A stretch of DNA of 64,000 nucleotides from assembly GCA_025526935.1 (NCBI GenBank), contig JAHLKD010000009.1, positions 558,001-622,000 of the forward strand, in the 5' to 3' direction. Source of the stretch: Cladochytrium replicatum (Eukaryota > Chytridiomycota > Chytridiomycetes > Cladochytriales > Cladochytriaceae). The translations under genes were made by a program, and so were the position numbers. Under the pieces are notes generated by a model that did no database searches, was not told the DNA's origin, and worked only from the letters and a program-made list of their open reading frames with translations. Shown here one piece after another: positions 33,611 through 46,300 of the stretch (its first letter is position 1; each line of letters starts with the position of its first letter).

Positions 33611-33976
33611 ACTCGGTGAATTGTAAGTAGCCGTGATTCATGTTCAGAACTGCAATGATTGACATTCTTACAGATTTTAGAGTACTGCTTTGTTTTTCAA
33701 AGCAACTGTTTGTGCCGTTTGTTGCTCCCGGCTCGTTCGCAACTGGAGATTGTTTTGCCCAAAGTGATCGCATATGGTTTGTTTGGGGCTGTTTAAACCT
33801 GTTTCTTTTTATGGGTTTAGGTGGTTCGCTGGGTCACATTTATATTCCTATCTGCTCTTGCTGCGAATTCGAATGAAAGCCGCTTTTTCTTTAAAATGGT
33901 TCCAAAATTGTGGCTTCGGTGGCATTTTTTCATTTCACGTCCATCCAATAAAAAAAAGAAATACCTTTCACCACCA
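33611..33976. other. Intergenic, 5' flank of the seryl-tRNA synthetase gene
   Basis: T-rich sequence. The long frame of the next gene is open further upstream, but the composition suggests leader rather than coding sequence. Confidence 0.5.
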
Positions 33977-35677
33977 ATGCCTTCGTCTCCGCTTCCAGTA
34001 CTCTCTCGTGTGTCTTCTTCAGTATCAAGGCGACTTCCCTCCTCTCGCTCGTGTCTGCGCCAACGATCTTTCTCGTCAGTCGCACCGCAATCATCGAGCA
34101 CTCAACCAGCACAATCTCCCACTTCCATTGATCAATCTCCACTACCGCCTACTGTCGCAAACGCTCGCAGCTACAAACCACATCTGAATTACCAGTACAT
34201 CCGTGACAATGCTGAGACAGTAACGAAAAACGTCGCTTCCAGGAAGGTCGAAGTTGATGTAGCTCGTGTTGTCGAGCTGTACAAGCAGGTTTCATCATGC
34301 ACTTACGAGCTGGATCAGCTGAGGAAACGACGAAACCAGATTGCTTCTGCCATTGCCGCCGAATCCAAATCCAAGAAGATGTCATCGGCTGATAATTCGA
34401 ATGACTCACCTGGGAAAGGAGGTGTTGCCAACCTCCGGGCAGAGGGAATCACTCTGAAACGTGATATCCAAGCAAAAGAATCACACCTCTCACTTCTAGA
34501 ATCTGCGCTGTACGAAGAAGCGCGCCATATTCCAAACGATACCCATCCATCAACGCCGGTTGGTGACGAGTCAGCATGCGAGGTTATCCTGACAATTGGA
34601 GAACCTAGGCCCAATCCAAACGGATGGGCTCTCAAGGACCACTTTGCGCTGGCACAACTACACGACATGGCGGATTTCGATCGTGCCGGAAAAGTTACCG
34701 GAAACTCGTTTTACTATCTCAAAAACACCGGCGCCCTACTCGAACTTGCGATGATCCGATATACCATGGACGTTTGCGTTCGACACGGATTCGTACCCAT
34801 CCTCACTCCTGATTTGGTTCGACACGAGATTGTGGAAGCGTGTGGTTTCAGTCCTCGTTCATCAGACCCTCAGACTTACTTCATCCAACCACCCTTCATT
34901 GCTCCTTCGCAACAACCACGACCCTCCTCTGTTACTATTCCTACCCCTGGAAACGACCCATTGCAGCTAACCCTCACTGCGACCGCGGAATTCCCTCTCT
35001 GCGCAATGCACGCAAATGAAGTGCTCATGCCATCCACGCTTCCTGTTAAGATGGTTGGGTTTGGCCACTCGTTCAGAGCGGAGGGCACTACAGGGGGAAC
35101 CAACCGCGGACTGTACCGTGTTCACCAGTTCAGCAAAGTCGAGATGTTTGCCTTGACGCGCCCAGAACAGAGCGACAAGATCCTCGAAGAGTTCCGAGAA
35201 ATTCAGACCGAGATCTTTACCAGCTTGGGTCTCTGCTTCAGGTATTATCGTTAGACTACCCCATTCATTTGCATGATCTCAATGGTTTGGCTGTTGTGCA
35301 GAGTGCTCAACATGTCAACTGAAGAGCTCGGCGCACCTGCATACAAAAAGTACGACATGGAGGCGTGGATGCCTGCTCGAAACGAGTGGGGTGAAATTTC
35401 GTCCGCGTCCAACTGCACGGACTACCAGTCCCGCCGTCTCAACATCCGCCACTTCACCGCTACAGCGACCAGCGCCACGAGCGCAGAGTTTGTGCATACC
35501 GTAAATGGAACAGCGTGCGCAGTGCCGCGGTTGATCATTGCGATCCTCGAGACATTCCAAAATGAAAAAGGAGAGATTGAGATCCCCAAAGTGCTGAGGC
35601 CATACTTTTTGGGTGCCAATGTGGAGAAGATTATACCTGGGAAGAGTGTGCGGGAGCTGCTTCTTGCGAAGAGTTGA
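33977..35677 (+). CDS. Seryl-tRNA synthetase, mitochondrial-type
   Basis: Two exons, 33977-35241 and 35302-35677, with a 60-bp intron; 546 residues. The start at 33977 gives a presequence-like N-terminus ([16 protein letters not shown]), positively charged and without acidic residues. The frame is open 52 codons further up, but that part is not protein-like. Residues about 75-190 form the long helical arm that binds tRNA-Ser. Class II catalytic motifs are clear: motif 1 region ([21 protein letters not shown]), motif 2 ([20 protein letters not shown], about residue 365) and motif 3 ([17 protein letters not shown], about residue 487). It charges tRNA-Ser, most likely in mitochondria. A separate cytosolic enzyme is expected elsewhere. 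Confidence 0.92.
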
Positions 35678-37491
35678 GGCTATTGTTGTCATTGTGGTTT
35701 TCCAGTTGTGTTCGTCTCAGTTGTGTCGAGTGTTTAGATTCTACGGTCCATACCCCTCGCTTTTATCTTTATCGGGGTTCTGAGGCCCCATACTTTCACG
35801 TTTACTTTGCTTTCATCATGGTGCTGGGTGTGCGTCATGGACAATCGCATACTGTCTGTGTCGATTTCTTATTGTTTGCACTCAGGCTGAATTTATCACT
35901 AATTTAGAGATAGGATGGTTCTGGTGCCGCACAAAACGTCTATTCCATTGCTTGAATGAGTGCATCCAATCCCTGCTTTGTTGGCCGCAACGAATTCCGG
36001 AGTCTACCACTCCTTTGCAATTGAAACAGTCGCTTTTCCGTCATCCGTCTCAAATCCGCCCTTCTTCTCGGCCATCAGCATTGGAGCAAAACTCTCGACG
36101 TATCCCACGTATATGTGCTGAGCGTGAACTGCGATCCTTGAGCTCAACTTGAGCCACCCTTCGAAGCTTTCTCCCTTCTCGCGCTTTTCCGAACTAGTTA
36201 CAGATCAAAAGTTAACTAATATTTAATCATAAATTATCTATTATCATAGCCGCATTGGAACAGAATATTACCCTTGAAGTTGTGCAACCACCTACCATCA
36301 CTTCTTGGAAAGTGCGCAAGGCGAGGAACGCAGAGAGCCAGTTCCCTGTCCAATGCTCGCGGCACAACTCTCTCAAGCACTCCTCACGCGTCGTGCGCAT
36401 CTACTCATACGCCTGCTCGAACAAGTAATCTCCATTTGGTCAAAGATCGAAATGAGCAGAACCACGTCTTACGAAAGCCGCGACTCTGACTCGAGTAATG
36501 CAGAAACACGCTTATCTTTTGCATTGAAATCGAGACTGCACCAGTCGCAACTGCCAATCGTCTTCGTTGGAGGGTGATTGGAAGAGAGATTCTTGTGCCC
36601 AGTTTGGGCACCTGAGAATGCGGAGATCGTCTTTTCCGGTGCAGCGGTCGCATTTTGCAGTGGAAAGCATTTGTCCGGGAGAAGTACGCCTGCCTTGCGG
36701 AGCGTGGAGAAAGCGCCCGGCGGGAATCTCTGGAGGAATAGTTGATTGTGGAGACTATCGGGGTGATGTCTTTGAGTGCTTGGTAGTGAAGCTTCTCGTC
36801 TCGATATTGTGAAAGCGTTCTGTTTGTAGTGAGAACGAGTTAACTGATGATTTGGTTTTGGTTGTGGATAACTTCCATTTGCGGAGCGAGCTTTGAGCCA
36901 ATGCCGACAGACAGACAAGCTTTTGTGTGCCCTCGATGAATTCGTGTTCGTTAGTGGCCATCACAAGCAGAAAGTGGGAGGGATGATCCGCGGAGAATTC
37001 AGAAAACTCTTGTATAGTTGAAACAGCTAGCGAGACCTTTTGCAGCCTCCTGACACCGTCACCCTTACAGCGATCCATCAGGTTCGTTCGTGCATTGGCA
37101 ATCTTATCTTGGATCGCATTTCTTGCATCACGCGATAAGTCCAAATAGATACGAGCAATTTGATCTGGAGAGGAAGCCTCAAATAGCTTTCATACTGCTG
37201 TGTCAACGTTGTGCCGAAATCCATTAGACTCAATCCGAACATGCTGTTTTGTTACGATTTTGGAAGTTGGGGGGCATGCAGCCTTGGAGATTCTACTGCG
37301 ACGGTTCACCAAACCGAAATACTCTTTTTGATATATAGGAGCCACTTTTAAGAATGCAGTGAGCAATCATTACCCAAAACGAACGCATCATTCCCCTCCT
37401 CCACGTGATCAAACTAATTTATCCATTCTGAGACGAGTCGAAGAAAACCTCAATTAACGGCTTGGTTAATTTTTTTCAAGAGATTTTCAAG
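35678..37491. other. 1.8-kb region with only weak coding signal
   Basis: A minus-strand open stretch at 36755-37144 encodes a soluble-looking peptide (QIARIYLDLSRDARNAIQDK...). Other minus frames at 36400-36900 contain Cys pairs (CDRCTGKDDLRILRC; CDWCSLDF). They could be exons of one minus-strand gene, but I could not join them with convincing splice sites, and I recognise no family. Treated as unresolved. Confidence 0.3.
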
Positions 37492-38676
37492 ATGACGACT
37501 CTCGCTGCTATTGTTGGACCGAACAAGAAGCTCCTTGCCGAGGAAGAGCGCAGGAGAGCTGCAGCTGCTGCCGCGTCGGCCGCTGCTGCTGCAAATGGCG
37601 AGATGACGGTTAATTTGGAGGGATTGGACCCATCATTGTTAGAAGAGAAGCCGTTGGAAGAAGTGCAACTGGACCCACTCGTGGTGCTCAAAATCACAAA
37701 GCACTGTCGCGATCACTACCCTGAACTTACGACCGGTCAGCTTATCGGTGTGGATGTAAACGGTACCCTCGAAGTAACGAACTGCTTCCCATTCACTGCA
37801 AAGCTTGGTGACGAGGAGGATGGTGATGACGAGGCCGAATACTCGCTACAGATGCTTCGATCCCTGCGAAAGCTCAACTACGATGCAAACACTGTAGGAT
37901 GGTACCAGTCGACCAATCTTGGTTCATACTGGAATGTCCAGACGCTCATCGAGACGCAGTTCAGCTACCAGACGACGATCAGCCACTCCGTCGTGATCGT
38001 GTACGATCCCACGCGCACCATGCAGGGAAACCTTTGCCTTCGTGCCATGCGTCTCAGCGATGCCTTCATGGAGATCTATAAGACGAAGAAATTTACCATG
38101 GAGAGCCTCGCCCAGCACAAAATGACACCCTCCTCTGTCCTCGAGACTCTTCCGATCCGTGTCGTTTCCTCCCCTCTCGCATCCGCATTCGTCCACCAGC
38201 TCGAGGAGTCGACATCGTACCCGGCCACCCTCACAAGGTCGCTCGCCACCCCACGATCGACCTTTGACGCGTCGCTTCATCTCCCAACAAACATCGCCCC
38301 CCTCACACCAAACTTTGACAACCTCGCGCTCGGCTCTGACGCGTACCTCGAGAAACACCTCGAGTACCTCGGGGAAACAATCGAGGACTTTGGACAGGAG
38401 CAGTGGCGGTGGCAAGGGTGGCAGCGTAGCACACAGAAAGAACAGGCGAAGCTGCAGCAGCTGCAAGCCAAGAAGGCAGCTGGCGGCCCGGTCTCGGATG
38501 AGGAGATCAACGCTGCACAGTTAGCCTTGAACAGGGTTTTGGCAACTGAGCCGAGCAGGTTGGAGAGTCTGATTAAGACGAACCAGATCGACACGTATGC
38601 AAAGCAGATCAACCAATTTGTTGGGCCAAGCTTGACAAAGATGTACATGATCAAGGGATTTGTTGGTGGGAAATGA
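37492..38676 (+). CDS. EIF3H: Translation initiation factor eIF3 subunit H
   Basis: Single exon, 394 residues from ATG 37492 (MTTLAAIVGPNKK). The frame is open ten codons further up but without ATG. An Ala-rich, charged segment precedes the MPN domain starting near residue 62 (LDPLVVLKITKHCRDHYPELTTGQLIGV), with NTVGWYQSTNLGSYW in place of the JAMM zinc motif. The HxH pair is absent, so this MPN is non-catalytic, as in known eIF3h. The C-terminal half contains the conserved LEYLGETIEDFGQEQWRWQGW and the helical end NQFVGPSLTKMYMIKGF. It is a structural part of eIF3, acting with eIF3f in the PCI/MPN core on the 40S ribosome. Whole-length agreement makes this secure. Confidence 0.95.
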   Translation: MTTLAAIVGPNKKLLAEEERRRAAAAAASAAAAANGEMTVNLEGLDPSLLEEKPLEEVQLDPLVVLKITKHCRDHYPELTTGQLIGVDVNGTLEVTNCFPFTAKLGDEEDGDDEAEYSLQMLRSLRKLNYDANTVGWYQSTNLGSYWNVQTLIETQFSYQTTISHSVVIVYDPTRTMQGNLCLRAMRLSDAFMEIYKTKKFTMESLAQHKMTPSSVLETLPIRVVSSPLASAFVHQLEESTSYPATLTRSLATPRSTFDASLHLPTNIAPLTPNFDNLALGSDAYLEKHLEYLGETIEDFGQEQWRWQGWQRSTQKEQAKLQQLQAKKAAGGPVSDEEINAAQLALNRVLATEPSRLESLIKTNQIDTYAKQINQFVGPSLTKMYMIKGFVGGK

Positions 38677-40235
38677 GCGCGGCATTAGTTTGTATTGAAA
38701 AGTGCAGTGTTAAGATGCTTTTTATGGTGTCTTGAAAGGTTAAAATGGAACCCAAAATCAGCCGCATCAATTTAATTGTTCACGATTCCATTTTAAATTA
38801 AGTTGCTACCGTTTGTTGAGAGATCCCCTGACAGATTTCTACTCTGTGATCAGGGTATCGGCGATGTCAGTCTCGAGTCAATCCTTCATCGCAGATTAGA
38901 GGCTGCAGCATTTATGATCGTTGATTAGAGGCTAGGTCCTGGCGAGCATGATCCGTGTAACTTGTTTGCTCTCTAGTTCCCATATTCTCACTTTCAAATT
39001 GAGATCGATGCCCTCTCCGATCGATAACGTGCAAGGGGAGCGAAAAGTTGAGGAGCTAGAACACTATGTTCCCTACCAAGAAACCAAACTGGGCCTGTTG
39101 AGAGCAGTTCATTCTCGGTTGGTGATCTTGTTTTCGTGTAGATCTAGACATTAGGTAGTAATGCAGAGAGTTGACTTGCTTCGTTTCTGATTCACCAAAT
39201 ATCTGGTGGCAAAAAACGTTCCTTTTGATCAAGTAGCCAGCAAAATGCTCTGCGCATTTTTTTGTTAATTCCAGTTCCTCTTAACTGATAACGGCACTTC
39301 CGAGCGGTTGATAGATACCATGACTCACCAGATTGTTAAGTGTTGTATTTCATTCTCTGACTCCCTTAATCAGGCATTAACTACCCAATAATCAGGCATT
39401 AAATATTCTCTAAGTCAACAACACTATATGCCCACGCTCTCTAATTCAAACCATGGAGAAGGTAGTATCCAAAAAGATACTTTGTAAGATAGTCACTTTG
39501 TCCATCATCCAGGTTGCCCAAATGAAGGCAATCGTCAGAGATACGCGAAATGTCTATGACTTCTCACAGGTCATATATACACTTATAGAGACAACACCCG
39601 ACTTTACTGGTTGACAAATTCATGTCTCAATCTGATGGATATATGTGTATTTGTATTGCCAAAGTGAGCAGTAGGAGCTGAATCGGTGTTATGAGAGAAG
39701 GGCAGCGGTATACTCCGTTACTCGTGGTTGCGTAAAGTCGATCATGAGACTCATACATGCCATTCAACCATCGAGCGTACCTTTTATACAGATACGGCTT
39801 GATTACTAAACTACTGTTCCCAATAAGTAACATATTTCTCTGATTACGAAATAGTGCTTCAATCAAACAATGGATTCTTTGTTCCTAATTGAGAACAAAC
39901 AATACACTTGTAATGATATGACACGTAATGTAAGTAGTATTGCCATATGTGGTAAGACACGTAGGTACACATTCCCACCATCATAAATACATATTACTGT
40001 TCCCAAGTAAACGATTGTTATCAGCTTAACAATTACAACTGACAGGCCTCTCTGCATCCTGGATTGAGAACGCCTGGACGTCTCCAGTCTTTCTGTTATG
40101 TCGTAGTGTGTTGTGTGTGTATGGTTGTTAAAGCGACTATTGTAATTGCTGTAACATTCATAATCCAACACAAAACAACCACTACAATTACAAACTCAAT
40201 ATCTCACAATCATTCTCAACGTATCAATTTCAACT
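38677..40235. other. Gene-poor AT-rich region
   Basis: No supported gene. A short direct repeat, AATCAGGCATTAA, occurs twice near 39370-39400. The stretch just before 40236 could be the LTR or leader of the gag-like remnant, but I could not define LTR ends or a primer-binding site. Confidence 0.4.
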
Positions 40236-41130
40236 ATGTCAACTCCAACAGCAACAAAACGAAAACCTTTCAGTGGAGTTTCTCTCAATGAGTTCGATGT
40301 CTACTTCATGGACGTCAAAGCCTTTGCAGAATCAAAGGGCTGGCATGACTCCTCTTTCAGAATGCGATCGCAGAACCTCAGTCTGTTCCACGCCCACCAC
40401 TTCTGGTCAGATTCAGCCCCCAGCTGCAGGAGCCAATCGACCAGCGATTGATGCTTTTCAGCACCAAGTCACAGCCTTCATTGCTTACATGTAGTTGTAC
40501 AACATGGTCACATCTGAGAAGGGTCAACTCTGACAAAAGCACAACAGGGACATGTCTGCATGGTGCGCCGACAATTTGAATAACCAACTCGCGAAATCTA
40601 TTCTCAAGGAGTGCTTTCCAGTTTACTACAATCTTGTCAAATCACTCGATCATGCAAGAGCCATCTTCGCAGGAGTCACTCAGATGGATATAGAGGACAA
40701 CTCTGGCAGCAGCACTTTGATTAAGTAAGCAAAGTGCTCATTCAGTTCAAGTGTTTGCTAACTCAGATTATAATTCTATCGAGACAAAGTTGAAAATGAC
40801 GGCGAGTGATGACATTGTTGGAGATTTGTTGGAGAGGGTTGTAGCCAAACTAAAACTTACAAAAATCCACATTTCCTTGCACATCTACGAGATATTTGTG
40901 CATGTACTCAAATGATAAAAGGTCAATCCACCCTCAAAATGATGAATTTCTGAAAGGTCACAAAAAATGGTTGAGAATGAGCACAATTTCCAATCCCATC
41001 AGACAAATCAGGACAGTGACACATGAGCAGGGTTCAATCTCCCACCTGCATACAATTCGATGAATTCTACATGATTGGGGCAATAGACTTCAACTCACAG
41101 TCAACTGGTTGAACAGACAAACCACAGTCG
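40236..41130 (+). pseudogene. Probable Ty1/copia-type gag remnant
   Basis: ATG 40236 opens MSTPTATKRKPFSGVSLNEF, then FDVYFMDVKAFAESKGWHD, the layout of copia gag starts (short polar leader, then an aromatic/Trp-containing UBN2-like start). Frame changes follow. Later fragments read WCADNLNNQLAKSILKECF, a gag-like helical stretch, and LLERVVAKLKLTKIHISLH. No integrase or RT is seen. It is a decayed 5' piece; the family assignment is tentative. Confidence 0.4.
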
Positions 41131-41335
41131 TTGTTCATAAGGTTTATGTTCAAGCCGAATTGTTAACAGTATGATGGGGAAACTTTGGCAGTAGCTTGGT
41201 GAAGTGCCCACAATAGAGTCTACCAGATACAAAATAGAAGTTTGCAAGAATTCGAAGTGTATTGGTAAAATAGCTATCATGGTGTACGGAAAATATTTCC
41301 TTATCTGTAGGAAATGAGCGAGGATGTGTAATGTG

Positions 41336-41409
41336 TGCGCCCTCCCGGGATTGAACCGGGGACCTTAAGATCTTCAGTCTTACGCTACTCCCAGCTGAGC
41401 TAAGGACGC
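41336..41409 (-). tRNA. tRNA-Phe (GAA)
   Basis: Minus strand, starting GCGTCCT at 41409. The acceptor stem pairs GCGTCCT with AGGGCGC, with one G-U. The anticodon stem is TAAGA/TCTTA around loop CTGAAGA, giving anticodon GAA. The T arm is CCCGG-TTCAATC-CCGGG. Discriminator A is at 41336. The D arm holds one extra base (GGGAGTAGC), so the D stem is three firm pairs. There is no intron. A LINE-A fragment starts 11 bp upstream of its 5' end. Confidence 0.93.
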
Positions 41410-41419
41410 TTGGAACTCT

Positions 41420-41898
41420 AATGTTTGCTTCTTGACCTATTGTTGCCTCCTGTTCCTGTTCCTGTTTTACAACTTCCGCTTGACGTTGCAATTGATAGCC
41501 TTCGTCCACTTCGCATTGTCAACCCAGCGAATCTTGCACCGTGGTATCTAGTTTTTCGTTGTCTCCATAAGATTTGGCTTCACTGTATGGGTCTGCCATT
41601 AGAAGTTTCTCCTCCAGACTCCCTCTTTGGCCCTGCATTTGTGGATCTTTAACGTTTTCTTTTCTCATTATTTATTACTCACCTGTTTTTTGGCACCTTA
41701 GCAGTATCTGACGGGTAGCCACAGGTTTGAGTTTACATTCTCTGTTTTGCTTTGTTGCTTTTCCTTATGCTGCGCGCGCTTCCCTATGTGCTGGTCCATG
41801 ACCATCTTGTAAGGCACTTTGGGTGTTGTTTTTTGTTATGCACTGTATGTGCAAAATAAATAATAATATTGTTAAAAAAAAAAATAAATAAAAAAATC
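41420..41898 (+). mobile_element. LINE-A fragment 3 (A3), 5'-truncated
   Basis: Matches only the end of LINE-A ORF2 (from about position 8730 of copy A1), the 3' UTR and an A-rich tail at 41873-41896. The ORF2 C-terminal frame remains open to TAA near 41650 but lacks all catalytic parts. It sits between tRNA-Phe and LINE-A copy 4. Confidence 0.9.
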
Positions 41899-41912
41899 TA
41901 TATATATATATA

Positions 41913-41960
<48 letters not shown>
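41899..41960 (+). repeat. (TA)n(TC)n tract between LINE-A fragment 3 and copy 4
   Basis: About seven TA units, then about 24 TC units, directly between the tail of A3 and the 5' end of A4. Confidence 0.95.
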
Positions 41961-41961
<1 letters not shown>

Positions 41962-41963
<2 letters not shown>

Positions 41964-43313
41964 CTCCGCACCCCCCTCGAAAATTTTCATCGCTTCTGGC
42001 CGTGCTCGCTCCCGTGCTCCCTCTGTGTCCCACCCTCGCGCCCCTCAGGAAAACATTCCTGACTCTCAGCCCAGCAACTTTGATGGAGAAAATTTTCTGT
42101 GGGCAGATGAAGTGAATTCTCCTCGCGAATCACGTGACTGCCGATCACGTGACCAAGCATCATCCACTTCAGAACCGGCTCGAATTAGAGGAAGATCCCC
42201 CGCAAGTGTCGTTGATGTTCACATGAATGATACAGTCGAAATGTCACTTACCCTTGCTGATGCTGATCCCAAAGGGAAACGTCGAGCATCAAAATCACCC
42301 CCGACTCGCCGACCTGCCTCTCGTGCCAGGGTCGAGAAGAATGCCTCTGCAGCTGATCATGCTACCTCTCCCTTGCCTACTCCTCGTGACCGATTCTTGG
42401 ATGCTCTGCATATGCTGGCCCCTGCTCAAACTTCTGGATCTCATCCATTAGTGATGTCTGCTTTCACTCGTGCAATGCAATTTCTCCCAGTATTGGAACC
42501 AGAGACTGAGGCTGCCTTCTTTGCTGCATTGACTATTGCTGTAGTTCCGTTGGTTGAAACTATCAGCTGCCCTCCTGCCGCTGTCTCTGCCGTGCCTTCC
42601 TATGCTCAAGTTGCGAGTGCTAGCCGACCGCCACCTGCCCCTGCTACTCGCAATCCTGGGCCTTTCAGCACTGCAAAATTTGCCTCTCGTGCATCAAATG
42701 CTATTGTTCGTATTGAAGCTGCCGATGCAGATGCTCAACCCGCCCTTTATCGCTCAGTGGTTGCTGGAGTGGACCCCCTATCTCGCAGATCACTACGGCC
42801 ACCCAGATTGGTGATTGATTACCCGGCTGAGTCACCAATTCTGATCAATCCTCCTCAGCCTGTTCGTGATCGTGCTGCTGGTTTGCTACTGTGAGGTTTA
42901 AGGAAATTAGTCGTCAGCCACTTAATCAACTCCGCACTCTGATTAATCGAATTTCTGGAAACCCTCAATTTTCCCGTGACATTCGCCATATTAGTTTTAT
43001 TGGGCGTAACACTGCTGAGTTTATTTGTACTTCTGACTGTGCTGACAAGCTCCGCAAGGACATTTTTCCAGGTGATGAGGTGCCCGTTGATCTTTTTGAC
43101 CCTGGGCAGCTTCGTTCTGGGTCTGTTCAATCACTTGAGCAACGTCAAGTTGCTGTAGCAAAGGCTGTTCACAAAAGATTTGCTCACCTCTTGCGAATTA
43201 CTCATGATCCTGCAGTTTTTCATTATCTTCGTTCTAATCTTCCTGCTGCAGACTTTGAAGCTACTGTTTCTTTAGCCCGTTCTTCGCGTTCTGAACCTAC
43301 ATCTCGCAATTAA
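41962..43313 (+). pseudogene. LINE-A4 ORF1, one frameshift
   Basis: Same protein as A1 ORF1 (SKIFIASGRARSRAPS onward) with a few substitutions. Near 42881 a TTTT run in A1 is TTT here, shifting the frame so that the first part stops at 42894. The remainder is open in the next frame to TAA at 43311-43313, overlapping the ORF2 ATG as TAATG. The frame also reads back through the (TC)n tract as Ser-Leu repeats with no ATG, so, as in A1, the true start is unclear. The single indel could be a sequencing error. Confidence 0.85.
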
Positions 43314-46300
43314 TGTGGACCTTTCGTTCTGGAACCTTCAACTGTAGAGGTTTGCCTCTGGATTTTTCAGATTTACTTGCTTGGCTTGTTACTCATCAGC
43401 TTGATTTTTTAGTTTTAACAGAAACTCATCAGTTAACTTTAGACAGTGTTTCTTCTGAGTATTTGTTGTTTGATTCTCGTCCTCCACCAGACGCTCCTTT
43501 GGCATCTGGTGTTGCTCTTCTTATTAACCCACATCGTTGCAGTACTTATCAATTTAGGTTGATTGCATCAGTTCCTTCTGGGTTTGGTTTGTGGTTTAGG
43601 TTTCGTCAGGTTGTGATTGGTGGATTTTATTTTCCCCCACGTTGGACTGCGGAAGACTGTTTGGGTGCATTATCTGATTTTCCTCAATTTGTTTCGAATT
43701 CGGATACACCAGTAGTTTTGATGGGTGACTTCAATTTTAGAACTCAGAGCACTGGTGATCATTTTACTAATGCCCGTGCCAGAGCACTTCTTCCTTTTTT
43801 TACAGCCCACTCACTTTCATTGGTTGTCCCAGCTTCTTCTTCAGCTCGTCGCCCAACTTTTCGTTCCCACTTAGGGAGTTCAATTATTGATTTGTTTTTT
43901 GCTTCTACTTATGTGACAGCTTCCTCTTATTTAGTGCATGATCAACCCCAGTCTATGGCTCCCCATCCTTCAGACCATTTTGCAGTGACCTGTTCATTTT
44001 CTTTAGCTGGCCCAGATCCTCAGGCCACTGTGCCTCCTCCTCTACCTTCTTGGAATCTCCGATTGTTAAAGGATGAAGTTATTCGTAAGTCGCACAGAGA
44101 AACTGCTAAGATTCTGCTTCCTCCAACATCAGAGGCGCTAACAGCAGCATTGGAACCACTTCAGGTCCCTGTGGGGACTTCTCTTTCTCGTGCAGTGGCC
44201 CAGGGAGCAATTGATTCCGCATTTCAAATTATAGTTGATTTTGTTGAGGCAACAGCAGTTCTGACATTGGGACCACCAACACCTCGTCGTAGAGCACCAG
44301 CGACCACTCCTTTGCCCCCTGAGATTGCTTTGTTGCGTAGTAAGGCTCGTTCAGCATTCCGTGACTATTATTCCCTCTTTCACCACAATTCTTCTGACCC
44401 TCTTCTTCCTTTTCTAAGAACTCGCCAACGTGATAGTCACAAAGCATTCAAATCAGCTCTGAGATCACACAGGCGTAAGACAAAAGCAAATTTTTTTGAT
44501 GACCCTAGTTCTTCATCAGTAACTTCTCTTCTGAAACATGTGTCTCATGCTCGGCGCTGCGCTAACTTTCGTACTTCAGCTAATGGTTTAGATTTTGATC
44601 CTCAGTCTTTAGCCAAATATTCTGATCATTTTGCTAGTGTCTACAATGCTCAAGCTGCTGACCCAGTTTCACCTTCAATTGTTCTGTGTGATTTTCAGCT
44701 GCCATTGGATGTTGAAGCTTTTGTTCTAGCTATTAGGGACTGCCCTTTGGAGTCTGCCCCGGGTCATGATCGTCTGCCGGCAGAACTTTATCGCCCAATT
44801 TCAGCTATTCTTGCTCCATTGTTCTTGCAACTTTCTCAGTCCATTTTTCGCAGTAGTCTTACACCCACTTCATGGAATCTTGGGCTTTTGCACCCAGTTT
44901 GGAAGCAACGTGGTACGCTTGGTGATATTACTAATTATCGCCCCATTACTCTTTCGTGTGTTGCCCGAAAAATTTTTGAGCGAGCTTTGTTGCCACATCT
45001 TTATTCTGCTATCACGTCTCAACGCCCACTTGATGCTGCCCAAGCGGGATTTCAGTCACACCGCTCGGGAATGGAATGTGTTTTTGGTCTTCAGGCATGT
45101 ATCTCCCGTGCGTCTAATGCCAAGGTTCCTTGGGTTGCTGGTTTTTTAGATATTCAAGCAGCTTATGACACCACAAATCGTGCAATTCTTTGGGCTGAGC
45201 TTCTTTCTAGGGGAGTACCGTTGCCATTTGTTTTTGTTTTGAAGTCTCTGTTTGATTTTTGTTCTTCCAGAGTGGTTGTTGCAAATTGTTTTTCAGATGC
45301 TTTTGATTTGTTTAGAGGTTTGTTTCAAGGTTCTGTTCTCAGTCCACTTCTCTATATCACTTTTCTTGATCCTCTACCTGGGCTCCTCCGACCATTTGCC
45401 CCACCTATAACACTCTTTCATCCTGCCAAACCACGATATAATTCTTTTTTATTTGCAGATGATTTGGCCTTGTTTGCAATTACTTTGGATGCTATGCAGG
45501 TTCTTCTCTCTGTTTGTGACCAGTTTGCCCAAGCTCGTGGTTTTTCTTTTGCTCCTTTGAAGTCTGTGATTCTCACAAAAATTCCTATTCCTGCTCATTC
45601 GCCTTTGCTTCTTCATGGTCAAACTCTGCCTGTCAAGCCTTCATTTCGTTATCTGGGTTGCTTTTTTGGAGATACTGGATTTGATGTTTCACTGACTATT
45701 TCCCATCGACTTGCCAAAGCGCGCGCAGCTTCTTTTGCTTTGCTTTCTTTTTCAAGGATGTTTGGTTCTCATTCTCTGGTTGTGGTTCGTCATTTGTTTT
45801 TGTCTTTTATTCGACCTACGCTTGAATTTGGTTTATATTTTATTCTTCCCTCTGTTGCTGTTTGCAAACCAGTTCGGACTTTTATTCACAAATGTTTGTG
45901 TCGATTTCTTCGCCTTTCATTTTCCACTTCAATTGCTGGGGTTTTACTGTTTTTTAAGTTTCCTGACCTTCAGTTTCGGCTTCAATATCTGCAGTTTCAG
46001 ATGTTTCAACGTTGGCTGGATGATGATGCCCCTGATATGGTTCACTCTATGTTGTCATTCTTTCTTCACCAGGGAAAGCAATTTCGTTGTTCTCCTGTCC
46101 CTTTCAACAATCACTTCCTCTTCCCGGCTGCAAATGTTGTAGTTCCCAAACCTTCTGATGTTATCGCAAATCACTTTCACCAAGTAGCCTCATCTGCCTA
46201 TGGTTCTATAGCTGCTAGCTTTGCTCCCCTTGCATCTGCACACCCTCATGCGCTAGCAATTGCTCCTCCATGCTTCCCTATTTCGTCAATCTTGAGGCTT

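Noticed and set aside
36405-36918. Zinc-binding protein on the minus strand (Cys pairs)
   Set aside because: The Cys pairs fall in different frames, and no splice pattern joining them was convincing.
41869-41960. Open frame reading through the poly(A) and (TC)n tract into LINE-A4 ORF1
   Set aside because: It encodes Lys runs, Tyr-Ile repeats and Ser-Leu repeats from microsatellite DNA and has no ATG; it is not a credible N-terminus.
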